Assembly (NCBI GenBank): GCA_016875665.1
Contig: VGPA01000095.1
Location: 1-5,732 of the forward strand
DNA: 5,732 nucleotides
Direction of reading: 5' to 3'
Source: Chloroflexota bacterium
Lineage (GTDB): Bacteria; Chloroflexota; Limnocylindria; P2-11E
Part shown: in pieces, positions 1-4,929 of the stretch
How the letters are laid out: each line of letters opens with the position of its first letter
Numbering within the stretch: position 1 is the stretch's first letter
Position numbers and translations under genes: made by a program
Notes under the pieces: generated by a model
Seen by the model: the letters and a program-made list of their open reading frames with translations, nothing else
What the model was told of the DNA's origin: nothing
The model's database searches: none

Positions 1-555
1 CGCGGCGAAGGGGACGTTCCCGACGCTCCCGAACGCGGCCCGCACGCCGGGGCCGACGATCACCCCCGCGACGGCGAGCGCCGCGCTTGCGGCGGCGATG
101 GTCGTGAGCACGCGGCGCCGGCCCGGGGCCGCGCCCGTGCCCGGCACGGTCGCGCCGAGCCACGCCAGCGCCGCGAGGAACGCCGCACCGGAGAGGGCGG
201 CGTTCATGAACGTCGTGACCGGCTCGACCTTGGCCGGCACGCTGAGCGCGACCGCGAGCAGCCACGGGGCGAGGCCAAGGGCGGCGACCGCGCGCGGGGA
301 ACGGCCGTCCTGGAGCCACGACCCCGCCAGTGCGGCGGCCGCGAGGAACGCCGCGACCATCGCCGCGATCAAGGCCCGTTTCGCCCACTCCTTCAAGTGC
401 TCGATCAGCGGCACCGCGATCCAGCCGGGGAGGACGTCGATGACGGCCTGACCGGCGGCGGCGGGCGCGAACGGGAGCGATCTCAGGTCGAGGATCATCG
501 AGATCAGCAGCGCGAATGCCCCCGCCAGCAGCCCGATGAGGGTCCCGTTCCTCAC
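1..555 (-). CDS. N-terminal membrane region of a probable molybdopterin-dependent (sulfite-oxidase family) oxidoreductase, partial
   Basis: The minus strand is open from a GTG at 555 to the left edge: 185 codons, 3' end missing. The translation has four hydrophobic segments, at roughly residues 5-22, 61-79, 91-107 and 117-134, and a fifth near 148-168. Between the first two lies a GQAVIDVLPGWIAVPLIEHL stretch followed by KEWAKRAL. This arrangement (short TM, A-x-GQAVID-x-x-PG loop, K-x-x-AKRAL, then more helices) is what I recall from the membrane N-terminus of actinobacterial and Chloroflexi molybdopterin oxidoreductases of the sulfite oxidase/YedY group, whose catalytic domain follows. That domain would lie beyond the window, so function is inferred from the anchor alone. 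GTG 555 is preferred to the internal ATG at 498 because the latter would cut off most of helix 1. No Shine-Dalgarno is evident. The gene is divergent from the DUF2231/ABC unit. It could instead be an unrelated polytopic membrane protein. Confidence 0.6.
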   Translation of the reverse strand, partial: MRNGTLIGLLAGAFALLISMILDLRSLPFAPAAAGQAVIDVLPGWIAVPLIEHLKEWAKRALIAAMVAAFLAAAALAGSWLQDGRSPRAVAALGLAPWLLAVALSVPAKVEPVTTFMNAALSGAAFLAALAWLGATVPGTGAAPGRRRVLTTIAAASAALAVAGVIVGPGVRAAFGSVGNVPFAA

Positions 556-563
556 CGCTCGCT

Positions 564-580
564 GCTCGGCTTCGCCGAGC
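564..580. repeat. Perfect 7-bp inverted repeat (hairpin) in divergent intergenic region
   Basis: GCTCGGC at 564-570 pairs perfectly with GCCGAGC at 574-580 around a 3-nt loop. It lies just 5' of the minus-strand GTG at 555, leaving 8 nt between stem and start, so on that transcript it would be a leader hairpin (GAA loop). No T tract follows on either strand and both flanking genes point away, so it is not a terminator. It may be a regulator-binding palindrome, a translation-modulating hairpin, or chance in GC-rich DNA. Confidence 0.45.
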
Positions 581-646
581 CGTCTCCGACTCGACCGCGT
601 GTCTGGCGGCAGAGCCGCTCCTCGCCGAGCGCCATCCAGTCGCGAC

Positions 647-679
647 GATACGCGCGCGCCGATACGCGCGCGCCGATAC
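647..679. repeat. 14-bp tandem repeat, about 2.4 copies, upstream of the DUF2231/ABC unit
   Basis: GATACGCGCGCGCC occurs at 647-660 and again at 661-674, exactly adjacent, followed by a third partial copy GATAC at 675-679. Each copy has a 12-nt alternating purine-pyrimidine run (ATACGCGCGCGC), a type of sequence prone to Z-DNA. The array ends 11 bp before the ATG at 691 and runs into the candidate -10 box. It may be a direct-repeat operator or a replication-slippage duplication. Confidence 0.85.
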
Positions 680-682
680 CAT
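677..682 (+). promoter_or_regulatory. Candidate -10 box (TACCAT) for the DUF2231/ABC unit
   Basis: TACCAT fits the TANNNT form of bacterial -10 elements and ends 8 nt before the ATG at 691, which would make the transcript leaderless or nearly so. A GAGGG at 684-688 is only 2 nt from the ATG, too close for a normal ribosome-binding site, which is compatible with leaderless initiation. No -35 element can be recognised; that position is filled by the GC tandem repeat. This is a motif-based guess only. Confidence 0.35.
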
Positions 683-690
683 CGAGGGCG

Positions 691-1194
691 ATGAAAGAAT
701 TGCTCGAAGGGCGCGGCCTCGGGTTCGCGCTCCGTCCCCTGCTCGGCGCGGTCGCGCTCGGCCTCGGCATCGGCACCCTCGTCCTCGACCTCTTCGCGTG
801 GTTCCAGTGGGGCCCGCGCGAGACCAACGGGCTCGTGTGGGGCGCCTACGTCCTGTGCGTCGCCGCCGCGGTCCTCATCTTCCTCGCGGGGATCACCGCC
901 CTCGCGGAGATCGCCGACGTCGACGCCCGCGAGCGCTCGCTCGCGCGGCTGGACCTCGCGGTCCTCGCCGCCGGCGTCCTCGCGACCGGCGCGTCCGCCG
1001 CGCTCCGTTCGTTCGAGCTGAGCCAGGCCGGCGCCGGCCCAGCGGCGCTGATGCTGAACGTCTTCGGTCTCGTCGCCGGTGTCGTCGGCGTCGTCGTCGG
1101 CGGCAACCTCTACGCCTCGCGCGAGTGGGAAGAGATCGTCGAGGAGCTCCCGCGCGAGCGCAACCCGCGGAGGCGTGCGGCCGGCCGGGCGTGA
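691..1194 (+). CDS. DUF2231-like four-helix membrane protein
   Basis: This 167-residue protein has four hydrophobic helices at about 13-35, 48-72, 87-106 and 118-138, then a charged cytosolic tail (REWEEIVEELPRERNPRRR). The pattern fits the DUF2231 family of small membrane proteins of unknown function: a first helix ending in LVLDL, a second ending in GITALAEIADVDAR (like the family's TGLADW segment), a third helix ending in LR, and a last helix ending in GGNLY like the family's GG-x-L-x-Y ending. The usual HP residues before helix 1 are replaced by LRP. The ATG at 691 is chosen because the open frame further upstream runs through the intergenic repeats and codes for low-complexity Arg-rich sequence. 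The stop overlaps the GTG of the ABC ATPase (GTGA), so the two are probably translationally coupled. Its role is unknown; a link to the exporter is inferred from the overlap. Confidence 0.75.
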   Translation: MKELLEGRGLGFALRPLLGAVALGLGIGTLVLDLFAWFQWGPRETNGLVWGAYVLCVAAAVLIFLAGITALAEIADVDARERSLARLDLAVLAAGVLATGASAALRSFELSQAGAGPAALMLNVFGLVAGVVGVVVGGNLYASREWEEIVEELPRERNPRRRAAGRA

Positions 1195-2132
1195 TCGAGG
1201 TCCGCGGGCTGACCAAGCGCTACCACGGCGCGTCCACGAGCGCGGTCGACGGCATCTCCTTCACCGCCGAGGCCGGACAGTTCTTCGCGCTCCTCGGCCC
1301 CAACGGCGCGGGGAAGACGACCACCATCTCGATCCTCACCACGACGCTCGCCCCCACCGGGGGCGAGGTCCGCGTCGCGGGCCACGACCTGCGGCGCGAG
1401 GCGGCTGCGGTGCGCAAAGCGGCGGGCATCATCTTCCAGCGCCCGAGCCTCGACCAGAACCTCTCGGGCGAGGAGAACGTGCGCTTCCACGCCGTGCTCT
1501 ACGGCCTCCATCCCTGGCGGCCGACGTACGGGCTGATGCCGGCGGCCTACAAGCGGGACGTGAGCCGGCTCGCGGGGATCCTCCACATCGAAGAATCGAT
1601 CAACCGCCCCGTGCGCACCTACTCCGGCGGCATGCGCCGCAAGCTCGAGATCGTCCGCAGCCTGCTCCACCGGCCGCGCGTGCTTTTCCTCGATGAGCCG
1701 ACGAGCGGGCTCGACGTGGCGAGCCGGCGCGACCTGTGGGAGTACCTGCGCCAGGTTCGCCGCGACAGCGGGACGACCATCCTCCTGACCACGCACTACC
1801 TCGAGGAAGCCGAGGAGGCGGACGCGATCTGCATCATCGACCGCGGGCGGATCGTCGCCGAGGGCTCGCCGAGCGCCGTGAAGGCGCGGCTCGTGCAGGA
1901 GTACGTCCTCGTGGACGCGTCTGACCGCCCCGCGCTTCGCGCGGAGCTCGACCGGCGCGGCATCGCGTACGACGAGACCGACCAGATCCGCATCCCGCTC
2001 GCGGGACGGACCGTGCACGCGCTGCTGCGCGGCATCGAGACCCCGCTGACTCGCGTCACCACCCACACTCCGACGCTCGAGGACGCCTACCTCGAGATCA
2101 TCGGGGCCGGAGCGAGAGAGACGGCGGCGTGA
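1191..2132 (+). CDS. ABC transporter ATP-binding protein, DrrA-like exporter type
   Basis: This 313-residue ATPase would power export through the permease encoded next. All nucleotide-binding motifs are intact: Walker A GPNGAGKTT (36-44), Q-loop Gln83 in IIFQRPSLD, signature YSGGMRRK (144-151), Walker B VLFLDE (164-169), D-loop SGLD (172-175) and H-loop His202 in TTHYLEEAE. After the nucleotide-binding domain, residues 235-313 form the extra C-terminal domain of daunorubicin-resistance (DrrA)-type ATPases, ending in the typical PTLEDAYLEIIG. Between the Q-loop and signature is a longer linker (HPWRPTYGLMPAAYK, 107-121) than in most ABC-2 ATPases. Translation starts at GTG 1191, overlapping the preceding stop by 4 bp. 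A GGAGG at 1169-1173 is too distant to act normally, so coupling is likely. The substrate (drug, lipid or glycan) cannot be read from the sequence. The family assignment is firm. Confidence 0.96.
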   Translation: MIEVRGLTKRYHGASTSAVDGISFTAEAGQFFALLGPNGAGKTTTISILTTTLAPTGGEVRVAGHDLRREAAAVRKAAGIIFQRPSLDQNLSGEENVRFHAVLYGLHPWRPTYGLMPAAYKRDVSRLAGILHIEESINRPVRTYSGGMRRKLEIVRSLLHRPRVLFLDEPTSGLDVASRRDLWEYLRQVRRDSGTTILLTTHYLEEAEEADAICIIDRGRIVAEGSPSAVKARLVQEYVLVDASDRPALRAELDRRGIAYDETDQIRIPLAGRTVHALLRGIETPLTRVTTHTPTLEDAYLEIIGAGARETAA

Positions 2133-2908
2133 GCCAGGTCTCGGCGGTGCTCGCGCTGGCGCAGCGCGACCTGCTCAAGCTCGTCCGCGACCGGGGCCGC
2201 CTCGTCTCGGGCTTCGTCTTCCCGTTCATCTTCATCGCGTTCCTCGGAGGGACCCTGTCGGCGTCGTTCGGCGGTGCGCTCGGCTACGACTTCGTGACGT
2301 TCACCTTCACCGGCGTGCTCGCGCAGACCATCTACCAGTCCGCGGCGCTCGGGCTCGTGTCGCTGATCGAGGATCGCGAGAACGACTTCAGCCAGGAGAT
2401 GTTCGTCTCGCCGATCTCCCGCTACACGATCATCTTCGGCAAGATCCTCGGCGAGACCCTCGTCGCGCTGCCGCAGGGCCTCGGCATCCTCGCGTTCGGC
2501 CTGGTGCTGGGTGTGCCGCTCAACCCGGCAAGCGTCCTCGGGCTCGTCCTGTCGTCGTTCGTGGTTGCGCTCTTCGGCGGCGCGTTCGGCGTGCTGGTGC
2601 TGTCCAACCTGCGCAGCCAACGCGTCGCCAACCAGATCTTCCCGTTCGTGTTCCTGCCGCAGTTCTTCACGGCGGGCGTGTTCACCCCGCTCCAGGGCCT
2701 CCCGTGGTACCTCGACCTGCTCTCCCGGATCTCACCGATGCGGTACGCGGTGGACTTCCAGAGGGGCATCTTCTATGGAGGCCGGCCCGAGTACGGCAGG
2801 GTGGTGCTCGCGGACCCGCTGTTCAACTTCGGCGTCATGGCCGCCGCGTTCGTGATCTTCATGGCGATCGGGACGACCCTCTTCGTCCGCGCGGAGCGCA
2901 ACCGCTGA
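2129..2908 (+). CDS. ABC-2 type transporter permease
   Basis: This 259-residue integral membrane protein is the membrane partner of the preceding ATPase. It has the ABC-2 layout: a cytosolic N-terminus with an amphipathic stretch (RDLLKLVRDRGRLV), then six hydrophobic segments at about 27-44, 57-80, 101-128, 134-158, 168-188 and 230-254. The loop after helix 2 carries the coupling-helix-like EDRENDFSQEMFVSPISR (81-98), typical of the family, and FTPLQGLPWYLDLLSRISP (185-203) matches the usual family segment before the last helix, followed by MRYAVDF. The length is normal for DrrB/YadH-like permeases. It starts with GTG at 2129, overlapping the ATPase stop by 4 bp (GTGA), so the two should be made in fixed ratio and assemble as a 2+2 exporter. 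A weak GAGAGAG about 10 nt upstream may help initiation. The substrate is unknown. Confidence 0.95.
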   Translation: MSQVSAVLALAQRDLLKLVRDRGRLVSGFVFPFIFIAFLGGTLSASFGGALGYDFVTFTFTGVLAQTIYQSAALGLVSLIEDRENDFSQEMFVSPISRYTIIFGKILGETLVALPQGLGILAFGLVLGVPLNPASVLGLVLSSFVVALFGGAFGVLVLSNLRSQRVANQIFPFVFLPQFFTAGVFTPLQGLPWYLDLLSRISPMRYAVDFQRGIFYGGRPEYGRVVLADPLFNFGVMAAAFVIFMAIGTTLFVRAERNR

Positions 2909-2911
2909 GGC

Positions 2912-2939
2912 CGAACGACGGCGACGGGGCCGGCGTTCG
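2912..2939. terminator. Hairpin after the permease gene, candidate terminator
   Basis: Arms at 2912-2922 (CGAACGACGGC) and 2929-2939 (GCCGGCGTTCG) form an 11-position stem with one mismatch (A2918 opposite G2933) and a 6-nt loop. It begins 4 nt after the permease stop, between two convergent genes. There is no T run on either strand, so it is not a classical intrinsic terminator; it may be a U-less terminator or an mRNA 3'-end stabiliser. Confidence 0.5.
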
Positions 2940-2964
2940 CTCTGCGATTCGGAGCGCGCAGAGC
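2939..2964. terminator. Second hairpin in the convergent gap, candidate bidirectional terminator
   Basis: GCTCTGCG at 2939-2946 pairs perfectly with CGCAGAGC at 2957-2964 (8 bp) around a 10-nt loop. It abuts the first hairpin, sharing base 2939, and ends 4 nt before the last codon of the minus-strand gene that stops at 2969. It would serve as the 3' hairpin of that gene. As with its neighbour, no T tract follows. Confidence 0.5.
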
Positions 2965-2968
2965 ACGA

Positions 2969-3790
2969 TCAAATCGGTACACCAGACAGGAAGAAGACCA
3001 CGCGCGCGGAGATCTCGCCCGCGATGACGGTGCCGAGCCCCACGAAGAGCAGCCCGGTCGACGACTGCGTGTTCATCGGTGCGGTCCACCACGCCATCGC
3101 GGCCACGGCGCCGGTCATCAGCAGCCCGATGCCGATGCGGATCGCCGCGGCGACGGTGAGCGCTCCCTGGAGCGTGGCCTGGAGGTCGCCACGCGCGGCC
3201 GCGAAGCCGACGAGCACCAGCTGCGCGACCACGGCGATGAACACGACGAACGCCGCGCGCTGGAGCGGGCCGGTCGAGAGCTTCGGCGTGACCAGGTACC
3301 AGTGGCCGAGGAGCATCGCGGCGTTCGACCCGCCGAGCGCCAGCGCGGCGAGCGGCAGCGCCACGAGCGCCGCGGCGTCGAAGGACGCGTCGGGCGAGTT
3401 CACCGGCCGGGCGACCGCCGCGGCTCCCAGTGTCAGGACGCCGAGGATCAGGGTCGGAAGCGTGACGATGGTGCGTAGGTCGCGGGAGGGGAGGAACGCC
3501 GTCACCAGATGGAGGACGCACGCGCCGGCGACTATGACGACCCCCTGGGCGTATGCGCCCAGCGGGTCGACCGCGAGGCCGGCCCGCCCGGCGAGCTCCC
3601 GGTCCGGGAGCACCGGAACGAGGAGGGCGGCCATCACCGCGGCCACCGCGTTCACGCTCGCGGTCAGGCGGATGAAGCCGCGCGGCGCCTCGTCCCGGCG
3701 GTCGAGGAGCCAGATCAGGAAGACCCCTCCCACGGCCAGCTCCACCAGGATCACGGAGACCACGAGGGGCAATGTCGCGAGCGCCGTCAT
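2969..3790 (-). CDS. Polytopic membrane protein of unknown function
   Basis: This 273-residue, highly hydrophobic protein has about eight or nine membrane segments, near residues 7-29, 43-62, 80-100, 107-127, 138-158, 178-197, 203-224, 221-236 and 245-268. I do not recognise the family with confidence. Notable features are a His inside the third helix (CVLHLVT, His94), a GHWYLVTPK motif after helix 5 (His163), and a C-terminal STGLLFVGLGTVIAGE segment followed by SARVVFF, which vaguely recalls quinone-reactive membrane anchors such as DmsC/NrfD. That similarity is weak. Two membrane-embedded His residues leave haem or quinone binding possible but unproven. The ATG at 3790 is well placed directly before the first helix. 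The gene is convergent with the ABC unit and divergent from the histidine kinase, so it is probably transcribed alone. Confidence 0.85.
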   Translation of the reverse strand: MTALATLPLVVSVILVELAVGGVFLIWLLDRRDEAPRGFIRLTASVNAVAAVMAALLVPVLPDRELAGRAGLAVDPLGAYAQGVVIVAGACVLHLVTAFLPSRDLRTIVTLPTLILGVLTLGAAAVARPVNSPDASFDAAALVALPLAALALGGSNAAMLLGHWYLVTPKLSTGPLQRAAFVVFIAVVAQLVLVGFAAARGDLQATLQGALTVAAAIRIGIGLLMTGAVAAMAWWTAPMNTQSSTGLLFVGLGTVIAGEISARVVFFLSGVPI

Positions 3791-3796
3791 GGCGGC

Positions 3797-3802
3797 ATGC
3801 TA
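3797..3802 (-). promoter_or_regulatory. Candidate -10 box (TAGCAT) for the membrane protein gene
   Basis: Read on the minus strand, TAGCAT fits TANNNT and is followed by 6 nt (GCCGCC) and then the ATG at 3790. A start site 6-7 nt downstream of a -10 box would fall on the A of the ATG, giving a leaderless mRNA. There is no ribosome-binding site and no visible -35 element, so this rests on motif and spacing only. Confidence 0.4.
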
Positions 3803-3811
3803 GGCGCGGAA

Positions 3812-3824
3812 GGCGGCAGCCGCC
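3812..3824. promoter_or_regulatory. Short inverted repeat between divergent genes, possible operator
   Basis: GGCGGC (3812-3817) and GCCGCC (3819-3824) form a perfect 6-bp dyad around A3818. It lies in the 95-bp divergent region, 10 bp upstream of the minus-strand candidate -10 box. Its position would suit a repressor or activator site, but such GC palindromes arise easily by chance in this DNA. Confidence 0.25.
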
Positions 3825-3868
3825 GGAAGCTCATCGTCGATACGCCCAAGCGGCTCCTTCGGGACCGC

Positions 3869-3874
3869 TATCTT
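3869..3874 (+). promoter_or_regulatory. Candidate -10 box (TATCTT) for the histidine kinase gene
   Basis: TATCTT fits TANNNT and ends 11 nt before the ATG at 3886, so any leader would be only a few nucleotides long. This is one of the few AT-containing stretches in the intergenic region. No -35 element or Shine-Dalgarno is visible. Confidence 0.3.
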
Positions 3875-3885
3875 CTGCCCATCAG

Positions 3886-4929
3886 ATGAAGATGCCGAGT
3901 ACCCGTCAAGCCCGCGTCCTCCTGCTGTTGGGCGTTGGGCTCGGATACATCGGTCTGCTCTTCGCCCTCTTCCCGGTTTTCGACCTCGCCACCGCGATTC
4001 TGGTCGTGATCCCGGTCCTGATGAGCGGCGCGCTGTTCGGGATGACCGCGGGAGCGCTCGGTGGACTGATCGGCGCGATCGTGACGACCGTGATCCTCTC
4101 GTACCTCGGGCGCGGCGGCCCCGCCCTGTACACGCAGGCCGTCCTCGGCACGTTCGGCTTCATGGCCGTGGGCGTCGTCGCCGGGCGCATGCGTGACCTC
4201 TCGGAGCAGGTCGGGCAGCAGACACGGACGCTTGAGCGCGAGCGCCTGCAGCGCGAGCTGACCGCGCGCGAGGAGTACACCAGCGTCGTCGTGCACGAGC
4301 TGCGCAACCCGCTGATCGCCATCGGCGCGACGCTCCGCGCGGTCGCACGCGTCGAGCGCGAGGAGGCGAGCCAGGCCAAGATGCTCGCCGCGGCCCACGA
4401 GGCCACCCGCGCGCTCGAGCTCCTCGACGGACTCAACGACGTTTCGAGCATCGAGTCGGGGCGCATGCGCTCGGTCTTGCGTGCGACCGACCTTAACGCG
4501 ATCGTGCGCGGGGCCGTCGACGCCGTGGGCGAGGTCAGCCACCAGGTGTCGCTGCGCGCGTCCGATCTCCCGGTCGTCGTGCTCGGCGACGAGCGGCGCC
4601 TCGGGCAGGTGGTGCGGAACCCCATCTCGCATGCGGCGAAGTACTCGCCGCCCGGTGCGCCGGTCGAGGTGACGGTGGATGTCGGGCCGGACCGCCGCTC
4701 CGCCGTGGTGCGCGTCCACGACTACGGGCCGGGGGTGCCACCCCCCAAGCGCGGCCGCCTGTTCCAGAAGTTCGCGCGCCTGACCACCGCGGGCGGCACG
4801 AGCGGCTCCGGGCTCGGGCTGTACATCAGCCGGGGGATCATGCGCGACCACAACGGGGACATCAGCGCCGAATGGCCCGCGGGTGGCGGCTCCGCGTTCA
4901 TGCTCACCCTTCCGCTCGCCCCGCGATGA
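3886..4929 (+). CDS. Membrane-bound sensor histidine kinase with an atypical N box
   Basis: This 347-residue kinase has about four hydrophobic segments (11-29, 34-54, 55-75, 83-100), a short coiled-coil-like linker rich in Glu and Arg (101-130), a HisKA domain and a HATPase domain. The phosphoacceptor is His137 in VVVHELRNPL. ATPase motifs are G1 DYGPG (279-283), F box LFQKF (292-296) and G2 GSGLGLYIS (307-315). In the N box, NPISHAAKYSP (245-255), the second Asn, which normally coordinates Mg-ATP, is His249 (codon CAT at 4630-4632). There is no PAS, GAF or HAMP domain, so sensing would be through the membrane segments. The ATG at 3886 is preferred; 3892 is an alternative. An upstream ATG at 3772 would run through the divergent promoter region and overlap the neighbouring gene. 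No response regulator lies nearby. The stop overlaps the start of the SUMF1-like gene (ATGA). Confidence 0.93.
   Translation: MKMPSTRQARVLLLLGVGLGYIGLLFALFPVFDLATAILVVIPVLMSGALFGMTAGALGGLIGAIVTTVILSYLGRGGPALYTQAVLGTFGFMAVGVVAGRMRDLSEQVGQQTRTLERERLQRELTAREEYTSVVVHELRNPLIAIGATLRAVARVEREEASQAKMLAAAHEATRALELLDGLNDVSSIESGRMRSVLRATDLNAIVRGAVDAVGEVSHQVSLRASDLPVVVLGDERRLGQVVRNPISHAAKYSPPGAPVEVTVDVGPDRRSAVVRVHDYGPGVPPPKRGRLFQKFARLTTAGGTSGSGLGLYISRGIMRDHNGDISAEWPAGGGSAFMLTLPLAPR

Noticed and set aside
98..451. Plus-strand open frame of 117 residues
   Set aside because: It lies antisense to the oxidoreductase N-terminus, whose minus-strand frame gives clear membrane helices. The plus-strand translation is low-complexity Ala/Arg/Ser sequence typical of GC-rich shadow frames.
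397..690. Upstream extension of the DUF2231-like frame to an ATG at 397
   Set aside because: The extension overlaps the divergent gene and the tandem repeat and encodes Arg/Gln-rich low-complexity sequence. The ATG at 691 gives a normal family length.
1110..2066. Minus-strand 318-residue open frame opposite the ABC ATPase
   Set aside because: The plus-strand frame has every ABC motif intact. The antisense frame is a by-product of high GC at third positions and shows no recognisable domain.
2859..3521. Minus-strand 220-residue Arg/Gly/Pro-rich open frame
   Set aside because: It overlaps the real membrane protein in another frame and extends into the permease gene; its composition is that of a shadow frame.
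3024..3803. Plus-strand 259-residue open frame
   Set aside because: It is antisense to the membrane protein gene. It is rich in Ser, Thr, Ala and Arg with no domain, whereas the minus strand encodes orderly hydrophobic helices.
3772..3885. Longer kinase start at ATG 3772
   Set aside because: It would overlap the divergent gene and add an Arg/His-rich tail read from the promoter region. The ATG at 3886 precedes the first helix directly.
4731..4746. G5 and C6 tracts forming a small palindrome in the kinase G1 region, considered as a phase-variation tract
   Set aside because: The tracts are short, the frame is intact, and such runs are expected in DNA this rich in GC. Nothing shows that length variation occurs.
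3868..4851. Minus-strand 327-residue open frame opposite the kinase
   Set aside because: It is rich in His, Arg, Asp and Glu with no domain, and is antisense to a kinase with clear H, G1, F and G2 boxes.
4872..4925. Longer start for the SUMF1-like protein at ATG 4872
   Set aside because: The extension lies wholly within the kinase G2-to-end coding region and adds no SUMF1 sequence. The ATGA overlap at 4926 is the usual coupling arrangement.
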